Shown: in pieces, positions 1 to 5,338 of the stretch | Layout of the letters: every line of letters begins with the position of its first letter | How positions within the stretch are numbered: the first letter of the stretch is position 1 | Origin: Clostridiales bacterium UBA1740 | GTDB lineage: Bacteria > Bacillota > Clostridia > Oscillospirales > CAG-272 | Direction of reading: 5' to 3' | NCBI GenBank assembly: GCA_002315715.1 | Contig: DCHY01000033.1 | Location: 61,097 to 68,128 of the forward strand | DNA length: 7,032 nt | Program-made: the position numbers and the translations under genes | Notes under the pieces: model-generated | What the model saw: only the letters and a program-made list of their open reading frames with translations | What the model was told of the DNA's origin: nothing | The model's database searches: none

Positions 1-78
1 GTTCTTTCGAACGGATGATATACCGACTGCGGCGGATGAGATACTCGCTTTGCGAGATGATATACCGCGCGAGGCGCG
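1..78. repeat. Modular hairpin array with 21-base period
   Basis: A ten-base spacer recurs at 14-23 (GATGATATAC), 35-44 (GATGAGATAC) and 56-65 (GATGATATAC), exactly 21 bases apart. Between and overlapping the spacers are small inverted repeats with one geometry, a 5-bp stem and a 3-base loop, but different sequences: 23-35 (CCGAC/GGCGG, one A-G mismatch), 44-56 (CTCGC/GCGAG, perfect) and 66-78 (CGCGC/GCGCG, perfect). A fourth stem, GTTC/GAAC at 1-12, suggests that the array continues left of the window. Spacers are kept while stem sequences vary with pairing preserved, which points to selection on or copying of the folded form. I recall similar GATGATATAC-type intergenic arrays in uncultured Firmicutes genomes, but I do not know a named family or a function. 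It lies just upstream of the promoter of the 158-1954 gene. Confidence 0.75.
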
Positions 79-87
79 AATTTTTAC

Positions 88-116
88 TTGACTTTGTCAT
101 GGTTTTGTCTTACGAT
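88..116 (+). promoter_or_regulatory. Sigma-A type promoter for the 158-1954 gene
   Basis: A -35 box TTGACT (88-93) is followed after 17 bases by a -10 box TACGAT (111-116, four of six consensus matches). This predicts a transcript start near 123 and a leader of about 35 bases. A perfect TATAAT occurs at 122-127, but it has no -35 box at a usable distance, so it is the second choice. The ribosome binding site AAGGA (146-150) sits seven bases before the ATG at 158. Confidence 0.6.
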
Positions 117-157
117 ACGTTTATAATAAAAGTATCAAAACGAAAAAGGATTCCGCT

Positions 158-1954
158 ATGAAAGATACAGAGTACACAAAAGCCTTAGAATATCTCGATA
201 ACTTTGAACTCGAAGAAGGAGAATACTACGGAGACGGCGAATACATCGAGGCGGTTTCTTCGATTTTTGCCGACGAGATACTTGAAAAATATATGAGCAA
301 GAAAAAGGTCGACTACGACGACTATCACGCGAGACTGGACAACGCCCTCGACGATTTCTTTGCCCGTTTAAACGCAAAAGACAGTAACGATCCTCGCTTC
401 CAAGCCGCCAAGAGAACCGTAAACGGGGAAGTAGTCAATGCGTACGGTGTCAATATGAGTTCCCGCGCCAAAAGCGACGCGATTAGCGAATTGGTGGAAC
501 CGGCCAATCTGAAGAAAAAAGCCGTCGCTTTCTTCAACGGCAAACTCGAAAAAGGCGAGCCTATCCCCGAAGAGATGAAAGAACGCTTTTTCGAAATGCC
601 GATTCAGGATATCGCCTATCACACGGGTGACGTTTTCAAGGGCATTTTCGGAGTGGAAAAAACCGATGAGCAGCTCGAGACGTTGAAAAAGGAAGACCCG
701 GCGGCGTACGAAACCGAACGCAAGGGCAAGACGGAACTGAACGAAGAAACTTTGAAAACTTCCCTCGACGCTTACAAGACGATGAACGATAAAGCCAAGA
801 AAACCGGCTTTTTCGATATGCTGTTCCATCTGCCGTCCTTCTTAAAACTTCGCAATAACACCAAAAAACTCGCCGAGCAACTGAAGAGCAAAGGCGTAAA
901 CGGGAAAACCATCGACGAGTATGCCAAGGGGCAACTGTCGGCGCACGACGCTTTTGCCAAAAACAAACTGAATAACGGTGAAATCAACGAGGAACAGTAC
1001 GCAAAAGAAATTGCGCCGAAATCCAAGGAAAAAGAAACCAAATCCGTAAACCGTTTTGAAAAAGCCCTTGAGCAGTCCGAAACAGGCGAAAAGAGCAAAG
1101 AGGATTTCAACACCCGCATGGATGCCACCCTAAAGCGTATGAACGACGGCTTGAGAAAAGCACAGTCCAAAAAAGGCGGCCAAAGTTCAAAACAGGCAAA
1201 AATATCGAGATGGACGGAAAGTTACAAGCGCGCCGCCGCAGCCCTCGTAGAGTACAACAAGACCAAGCAAGAAAAAGCCGACAATTACCGCAAACATTTT
1301 ACCGACCAAATGGAACAACTCGATAAGAGAATCAAAGAAACCGCGCGCCTTGCCAACTCCGATTACGATTCTTTGTCCAATCAGTACGGCATGGACATCA
1401 ACGATATCAGAAAATGGTCGAGCTTGGACAAAAACGGCGTCAATTCCAAAGGTAATCCTTTCACCGAGCAAGAAAAAGAAATCATCGACCGTTGCAACCG
1501 TTATATCGATCTCAGAAGAGCCGTGTCGGAAGATCAAAAGACACTTCAAAACTTGGGCGACGAAAAGAAAGTCGTTGACAAAATGATTGCCGAGCGCGAA
1601 TTTAAACACCAAAAAGATATCAAAGACTTCAATCATTACAAAGGAAGATTGGTCAAAGCCGGCGTTCTTTCCGACGAAACGTTGGATGAGCAACAACTAA
1701 AGACGCAGGTTATGCTGAACCAAAAACTCGACGTCATCAACGACAATGAGGAAGACGAGTATGAGGAAGAGGAAGAACTGTTAGAGAATAACGACGCTCA
1801 AAAAGAGGACGAGATGGACGAGGACGAAATCGATTACGACAAACTCGCCACGGATTCCGACGTCGGCACCAAGAAAAACGACGAAAAAACGCCCTTTGCA
1901 AAGACTAACGATCTCACCCTCAACCAAAGCCGCGATACGATTGAAAACCCGTAA
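158..1954 (+). CDS. Unrecognised 598-residue highly charged cytosolic protein
   Basis: I do not recognise this protein. The ATG at 158 has AAGGA seven bases upstream and a promoter at 88-116. The protein has no signal peptide and no membrane segment; the only hydrophobic stretch is a short, probably amphipathic one near residues 218-230 (FFDMLFHLPSFL). It is very rich in Lys, Glu, Asp and Asn, has one cysteine (Cys446) and two tryptophans (Trp352, Trp420). Residues about 160-400 and 435-525 are Lys/Glu-rich and look mostly helical, probably partly coiled coil. Residues 528-561 form an intensely acidic tail (for example EYEEEEELLE), followed by a polar, probably disordered C-terminus. No nucleotide-binding, catalytic or zinc motif is visible. 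The gene appears to be transcribed alone, with its own promoter and terminator, and converges on the DUF975 gene. A structural, scaffold or nucleic-acid-associated role is possible but unsupported. The long open frame with promoter, ribosome site and terminator makes the coding call firm. Confidence 0.93.
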   Translation: MKDTEYTKALEYLDNFELEEGEYYGDGEYIEAVSSIFADEILEKYMSKKKVDYDDYHARLDNALDDFFARLNAKDSNDPRFQAAKRTVNGEVVNAYGVNMSSRAKSDAISELVEPANLKKKAVAFFNGKLEKGEPIPEEMKERFFEMPIQDIAYHTGDVFKGIFGVEKTDEQLETLKKEDPAAYETERKGKTELNEETLKTSLDAYKTMNDKAKKTGFFDMLFHLPSFLKLRNNTKKLAEQLKSKGVNGKTIDEYAKGQLSAHDAFAKNKLNNGEINEEQYAKEIAPKSKEKETKSVNRFEKALEQSETGEKSKEDFNTRMDATLKRMNDGLRKAQSKKGGQSSKQAKISRWTESYKRAAAALVEYNKTKQEKADNYRKHFTDQMEQLDKRIKETARLANSDYDSLSNQYGMDINDIRKWSSLDKNGVNSKGNPFTEQEKEIIDRCNRYIDLRRAVSEDQKTLQNLGDEKKVVDKMIAEREFKHQKDIKDFNHYKGRLVKAGVLSDETLDEQQLKTQVMLNQKLDVINDNEEDEYEEEEELLENNDAQKEDEMDEDEIDYDKLATDSDVGTKKNDEKTPFAKTNDLTLNQSRDTIENP

Positions 1955-1988
1955 AAAAAGAAAGCACTCGAAGGAGTGCTTTCTTTTT
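1955..1988. terminator. Bidirectional intrinsic terminator between convergent genes
   Basis: A perfect 15-bp stem with a GAAG loop (1970-1973) begins directly after the TAA of the 158-1954 gene. The inner nine pairs, with the GCACTC/GAGTGC core, are mixed; the outer five are A-T. On the plus strand the 3' arm ends in TTTCTTTTT, and on the minus strand the other arm gives an equivalent T-rich tail. It therefore can end transcription both of the plus-strand gene and of the minus-strand DUF975 gene, whose stop is 50 bases away. Confidence 0.9.
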
Positions 1989-2037
1989 GCCTCTTAATCA
2001 GAGAAATCTTTTGATTTGTGCGGCTGTCTCTTTTTTA

Positions 2038-2667
2038 TCAAAACTCAAGCGTCGAAGACGTTTTATTGGTTTCAATAAACGGGGTGTTCATGCAAAGTTC
2101 TTCGTAGAAGTTGGCTTTTGCCGTCTCCAAGTAAACGGTAACCCAAAGCGTACCGATACCGAGACAAAGAACGCCGACGATCATCCATCCGATGAAACTG
2201 AGTTGCAGAAGAAAATAGTCCATCTTGTGTCCGTTCATCATCTCTCTGCTTCGGTCAAGACAGTATTTCCAGTCCTTGTTGTCGGAATCCTGCTGAATAT
2301 AGGGAGCCATCGCATAGGAGCAAGCCTTGACGATACCGGGCACGATCAAGAGAAACGACCAAAGCGTGATAAACAAACTCGATAGCAAACCGAGCAAAAA
2401 CGTCTGACCGAGATTCTCACGGAAACCGTCAAACAGGTTGTTGAGATCGGCTTTCTTCTTTTCGCGCATATAGCGAACGAAGACGCGGGTCAAACCGTAG
2501 GTCAAAGGACCGACGAGAAGAATCGTACCGACGTAAAGCGCGCTTGCCGCCGACAGGATAGCGCCGACAACGACAACGGCAAGAATGAGATAGAGCCAAT
2601 TGGAATCGAAAATGTTGCTGCCGAGTTGCTCTCTTGCCCGACGGCGAAGTTCGGAATTGTTTGCCAT
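2038..2667 (-). CDS. DUF975 family integral membrane protein
   Basis: This is a 209-residue protein of the DUF975 family, multi-pass membrane proteins of Firmicutes with no established biochemical function. Family features seen: a basic N-terminal segment (ELRRRAREQL, residues 6-15) before the first helix; hydrophobic segments at about 24-42, 46-60, 89-112 and 152-178; the conserved stretch PGIVKACSYAMAPYI (110-124); SREMMNGHKMD (140-150) leading into LSFIGW (156-161); the GIGTLW turn (170-175); and NFYEEL (186-191) near the C-terminus. The start is the ATG at 2667, because AAGGAGG lies five bases upstream. An in-frame codon 51 bases further upstream would precede the ribosome site, lie in the -10 region of the promoter and have no such site. 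The gene is transcribed alone from the promoter at 2707-2735 and ends at the shared terminator 1955-1988. The family assignment is from recognised motifs; the cellular role is unknown. Confidence 0.92.
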   Translation of the reverse strand: MANNSELRRRAREQLGSNIFDSNWLYLILAVVVVGAILSAASALYVGTILLVGPLTYGLTRVFVRYMREKKKADLNNLFDGFRENLGQTFLLGLLSSLFITLWSFLLIVPGIVKACSYAMAPYIQQDSDNKDWKYCLDRSREMMNGHKMDYFLLQLSFIGWMIVGVLCLGIGTLWVTVYLETAKANFYEELCMNTPFIETNKTSSTLEF

Positions 2668-2679
2668 AAAATCCTCCTT

Positions 2680-2697
2680 GTTCCGATATGTCGGAAC
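2680..2697 (-). promoter_or_regulatory. Inverted repeat at the predicted 5' end of the DUF975 mRNA
   Basis: GTTCCGA and TCGGAAC form a perfect 7-bp inverted repeat around a four-base centre. It lies between the predicted transcript start (about 2700) and the AAGGAGG ribosome site (2673-2679), which it directly touches. It could be a 5'-terminal mRNA stem-loop that stabilises the transcript or modulates ribosome access, or a repressor operator covering the transcription start. The sequence alone does not decide between these. Confidence 0.6.
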
Positions 2698-2706
2698 TAT
2701 ATTGTT

Positions 2707-2735
2707 ATTGTACCGCAAAACGCAGAAAAAGTCAA
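2707..2735 (-). promoter_or_regulatory. Sigma-A promoter of the DUF975 gene
   Basis: Read on the minus strand, TTGACT (2730-2735) is followed by exactly 17 bases and then TACAAT (2707-2712). Each box matches consensus in five of six positions, making this the strongest promoter in the window. The predicted start is close to 2700, about 33 bases before the ATG at 2667. Confidence 0.85.
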
Positions 2736-2782
2736 GTCAAGAATAGCGTTCAAATACCGAAAACAAGGGAAATGCTCGACGT

Positions 2783-2810
2783 AAAAAGGTCACCGCGCGG
2801 TGACCTTTTT
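2783..2810 (-). terminator. Intrinsic terminator of the transporter-decarboxylase operon
   Basis: A perfect 12-bp stem (AAAAAGGTCACC with its complement) closes on a GCGC loop at 2795-2798 and starts about 30 bases past the decarboxylase stop. On the minus strand the 3' arm ends in CCTTTTT, the usual U-tract. The A-tract on the other side would allow function in the opposite direction, but no plus-strand gene ends here. Confidence 0.9.
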
Positions 2811-2839
2811 CGCTTGTTCTCGGAAAGCGAAAGAGATCG

Positions 2840-4288
2840 TCAAACCGTTTCCTTTTTCACGGTCTTTGCGATTTCTTTGATTTTTTCCACCGTGCTCAGC
2901 ACGTCCGCCGTGTCGGTGTTGCCGTTGATGGCGATCATGCGCAGGCACTTTTTGCCCTTGAGCACCGTCGTGACGATAAAGGCGTAGCCGCTGTTAATCA
3001 GTTCGTCGGAAATCTTGACGTTGAGTTTGTCGTAGAGGGCAGGGTCAACGTCCTTCGGGGCATAGCGCACGTTGATCGTGCCGCAGGAAGGCGTCGAGAT
3101 GATTTCGAAATCTTCCGCCTCGGCAAAGCGCTTGGCGGCGATGCTCGCATTGAAGAAAGAGTAGTCGATGATGTCGGCGATGAGGTCGGTACCCATCGCT
3201 TGGATGGTATACCAAAGTTTTATCGAACGGGCAGGACGGCTCATTTCGATGCCGAGATCCCATCCGTCGTTGTGCTCGGTGGATATGACGTCTTCGAGGT
3301 ATTCGGGATGTTCGGAAAAGGCGTTGAGAAGATTCGTTTTATCTTTGACTATGACGCAGCTGCAACTGTACGTCTGTAATGCCCATTTGTGGAAATCCCA
3401 CGAGAAGGAGTCGGCACGTTCCAAACCGTGCGCCAGATTGCGGTAAATGTCGGAAAACAGAATCGAACCGCCGTAGGCGCCGTCCACGTGCAGCCAAAGC
3501 CCGTATTTTTCGGCAATTGCACCGAGCTTGTCAAGAGGATCGATGGATCCGGTGTTGGTGGTTCCGATGGTACCGACGAGCAAAAACGGCTTTTTGCCTT
3601 CGGCAATCGCAAGATCAATGGCTTCGGTCAAACGGTCGGTGCGAATCTTGAATTTGTCGTCGGACTCCACGATGACGATTTGGTCGTTGCGAAGACCCAT
3701 CATGCGCATTCCCTTGCGAATCGATGAGTGCGCCTGGTCAGAGCAAAATGCCACCGCCCGGGACAAGTCTTCACGCCCCGGCAGTTTGGCTTCGCGTCCG
3801 GCAATCATACCCGTCAGGTTGGAAAGAGAACCGCCGGACGTGAAAATGCCGCCCACGGTATCGGCGTCAAACCCGGCGAGACTACCCGCCCATTTGACGA
3901 GCTTTTCTTCGACGAGCATCGGACCTTGCGAAATCATATAGGAACCCATGTTGGGGTTATACAGGCAGGACAAAACTTCACCGGCGATGGAGTAGGGAGA
4001 AATCGCGCTCGTGACAAAGGAGAAAAAACGGGGATGATTGGTGCGAATCGTCGCGCCCATGATGCAATCCGCAATTTCGTCTCCGACTTCTCGGGGGTCG
4101 CGTCCTTGGCAACCGATGGGGGTCTCCATAATTTTCTTCACGACGTCGGGCGTTGCCACGTTGTTGATCGTTTGATTGCGGACGTCGATATTCTTTTCTA
4201 TGTATTCTTCAAAACGCTTTTCGAGGTCTTTGATTTGCGCCTTCAGTGCCTCGGCACGTTCTTGATTGTACTTTTCTCTGTTAAACAT
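2840..4288 (-). CDS. PLP-dependent group II amino-acid decarboxylase, aromatic/tryptophan decarboxylase-like
   Basis: This 482-residue enzyme belongs to the pyridoxal-dependent decarboxylase (group II, fold type I) family, which removes CO2 from an L-amino acid to give an amine in the cytosol. Visible elements: NHPRFFSF (84-91); the cofactor-phosphate loop TSGGSLSNL (150-158); SDQAHSS (183-189), whose His187 should stack on the PLP ring; HVDGAYGG (267-274) with Asp269 for the pyridine nitrogen; and DFHKW (298-302) with Lys301 as the Schiff-base lysine. Tyr330 in HPEYL matches the catalytic-loop tyrosine of aromatic amino-acid decarboxylases, whose replacement by Phe marks aldehyde synthases, so true decarboxylation is expected. 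From memory, the overall sequence is closest to R. gnavus tryptophan decarboxylase, but several pocket residues differ, so the substrate is not assigned. The start is the ATG at 4288, with AGAGG five bases upstream; a longer in-frame start would overlap the transporter gene by over 100 bases. It is the second gene of an operon, 34 bases after the EamA transporter. Confidence 0.93.
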   Translation of the reverse strand: MFNREKYNQERAEALKAQIKDLEKRFEEYIEKNIDVRNQTINNVATPDVVKKIMETPIGCQGRDPREVGDEIADCIMGATIRTNHPRFFSFVTSAISPYSIAGEVLSCLYNPNMGSYMISQGPMLVEEKLVKWAGSLAGFDADTVGGIFTSGGSLSNLTGMIAGREAKLPGREDLSRAVAFCSDQAHSSIRKGMRMMGLRNDQIVIVESDDKFKIRTDRLTEAIDLAIAEGKKPFLLVGTIGTTNTGSIDPLDKLGAIAEKYGLWLHVDGAYGGSILFSDIYRNLAHGLERADSFSWDFHKWALQTYSCSCVIVKDKTNLLNAFSEHPEYLEDVISTEHNDGWDLGIEMSRPARSIKLWYTIQAMGTDLIADIIDYSFFNASIAAKRFAEAEDFEIISTPSCGTINVRYAPKDVDPALYDKLNVKISDELINSGYAFIVTTVLKGKKCLRMIAINGNTDTADVLSTVEKIKEIAKTVKKETV

Positions 4289-4322
4289 ATTAGCCTCTTT
4301 CCCTTGAAAATGACAAGTTTTG

Positions 4323-5225
4323 TTATGATTTTTCGTTGTTTTCAGCCGTGTGGCTCTTGGTATTGGTATAGAGCATACCGAGAATGACGATGACGATGCC
4401 GACCCCTCCCATAAGGGTGAGTTTCTCATGTAAAACCGCGATACCGCCGACTAAGGTAAACAGCGGCATGGCGTAAAGATAGGTGTTGGTGGCGGTGATA
4501 CCGATGGCAAAAATCGCCTTGTTCCAAAGCGCGTAGCAAACGGCGGAACAAATGACGGCGAGATACAAAAGTGCGAAAATGCGCCCTTCGCCGAGCATGA
4601 CGCCGACGTCAAAGGGTGCCCCCTGCGCCAACATGATAGGCGTCAAGGTTAAAAAGCCGTAAAACATCAGTTTGCGGGAAATCAAAAAACCGTTGTATTT
4701 TCCGACCTTGTCGAAAATCAAAAGACTGTAAAACGACCACGATAAAGCAGCACAAAGCGCCAAGAGATCGCCGACCCCGCCGAGTTTCAAAATGAACACG
4801 CCGTTCAAAATGACGAGTACGACGCCGACAAAGGCAAAGAGCGAACCGAATAGTTGTCTTTTTTGCATCTTCTTTCCCTTGACAAACAACAGCAAAAAAG
4901 CCGTCATGATGGGGATAGTCGAGGTGAGGATACTCACGTTTGACGATTGCGTCAAGCCGAGTGCGGTATTTTCCGCCAAAAAATAGAGGGTGTTGGAAAA
5001 TACGGAAAGGAGAAAAAACCACCCCTCCTCACGCAGGGAAAAGTGCCACTTCGGACAGAGAATCCAAAGCGAAAGATAGGCAAATAAAAACCGCAACCAA
5101 ATCAGTTGGATAGGCGTCATATACGACAACAGCGATTTGCTGACGATAAACGAAGTGCCCCAGCACAATACGACGAAAAGGGCGCATAAATGCCCGACAA
5201 GGGGCGTGTTTTGTTTCTTATCCAT
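4323..5225 (-). CDS. EamA/DMT-family transporter, ten membrane helices
   Basis: This 300-residue protein of the drug/metabolite transporter superfamily has two EamA repeats of about five helices each. Visible marks: an N-terminal helix with the WGTSF motif (22-26) and SKSLL; the TPIQLIWLRF stretch (37-46) with the family arginine; NTALGLTQSSNVSIL (86-100), typical of the end of repeat one; ALSWSFYSLLI (160-170) opening repeat two; and ATNTYLYAMPLFTLVGG (245-261) followed by HEKLT (266-270), the usual last-helix-pair signature. A short basic loop, KGKKMQKRQ (116-124), connects helices. The start is the ATG at 5225, because GAGG lies upstream at the right distance; an in-frame TTG twelve bases earlier overlaps that ribosome site. 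Members move amino acids, amines, purines, sugars or drugs, and the substrate cannot be read from sequence. The decarboxylase gene 34 bases downstream suggests that the substrate is an amino acid or its amine. Its promoter is at 5259-5287. Confidence 0.93.
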   Translation of the reverse strand: MDKKQNTPLVGHLCALFVVLCWGTSFIVSKSLLSYMTPIQLIWLRFLFAYLSLWILCPKWHFSLREEGWFFLLSVFSNTLYFLAENTALGLTQSSNVSILTSTIPIMTAFLLLFVKGKKMQKRQLFGSLFAFVGVVLVILNGVFILKLGGVGDLLALCAALSWSFYSLLIFDKVGKYNGFLISRKLMFYGFLTLTPIMLAQGAPFDVGVMLGEGRIFALLYLAVICSAVCYALWNKAIFAIGITATNTYLYAMPLFTLVGGIAVLHEKLTLMGGVGIVIVILGMLYTNTKSHTAENNEKS

Positions 5226-5258
5226 AACGTTCCTCAAAGACGGAAGTACCTATATCAT

Positions 5259-5287
5259 ATACTACTATTTTTCGAGCCAAAAGTCAA
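5259..5287 (-). promoter_or_regulatory. Promoter of the transporter-decarboxylase operon
   Basis: On the minus strand, TTGACT (5282-5287) is followed by 17 bases and TAGTAT (5259-5264). A better -10 hexamer, TATGAT, lies three bases further on but with a 20-base spacer. The expected transcript start near 5250 gives a leader of about 25-27 bases. The -35 box lies immediately after the U-tract of the phosphatase terminator. Confidence 0.65.
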
Positions 5288-5288
5288 G

Positions 5289-5319
5289 AAAAAACCGACA
5301 CCGAAAAGTCGGTGTCGGT
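5289..5319 (-). terminator. Intrinsic terminator of the alkaline phosphatase gene
   Basis: A perfect 11-bp GC-rich stem, ACCGACACCGA with its complement, has a four-base loop (5305-5308). On the minus strand it is followed by six T residues (5289-5294, the last shared with the stem). It begins 20 bases past the phosphatase stop codon and abuts the -35 box of the next operon, isolating the two transcription units. Confidence 0.92.
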
Positions 5320-5338
5320 AAAAATTGTCAAACGGCTC

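Noticed and set aside
1..78. CRISPR-like repeat array
   Set aside because: The period is only 21 bases, the constant part is ten bases, the variable parts are self-complementary, and no cas gene is nearby.
122..127. Perfect TATAAT as the -10 box of the first gene
   Set aside because: No -35 box lies 16-18 bases upstream and there is no extended TGn motif; kept only as an alternative to TTGACT-N17-TACGAT.
1187..1696. Long minus-strand open frame (169 codons) opposite the charged-protein gene
   Set aside because: It lies wholly inside the 158-1954 gene, has no ribosome site, and its hydrophobic composition is what the complement of Lys/Glu/Asp codons gives.
2809..2831. Second small hairpin (TTCGCTT/AAGCGAA) just before the operon terminator, considered as an antiterminator
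   Set aside because: It is a 7-bp stem with a nine-base loop after the stop codon, overlapping the terminator by only two bases; no regulatory logic is evident.
3728..4387. Plus-strand open frame of 219 codons opposite the decarboxylase
   Set aside because: It is antisense to a conserved enzyme gene, crosses into the transporter gene, and its translation shows no recognisable domain or ribosome site.
4289..4429. Longer N-terminus for the decarboxylase
   Set aside because: It would overlap the end of the transporter gene, adds a Ser-rich stretch foreign to the family, and the ATG at 4288 has its own ribosome site.
5226..5237. Upstream TTG start for the EamA transporter
   Set aside because: The TTG overlaps the GAGG ribosome site that serves the ATG at 5225; the same reasoning excludes the TTG at 6841 for the phosphatase.
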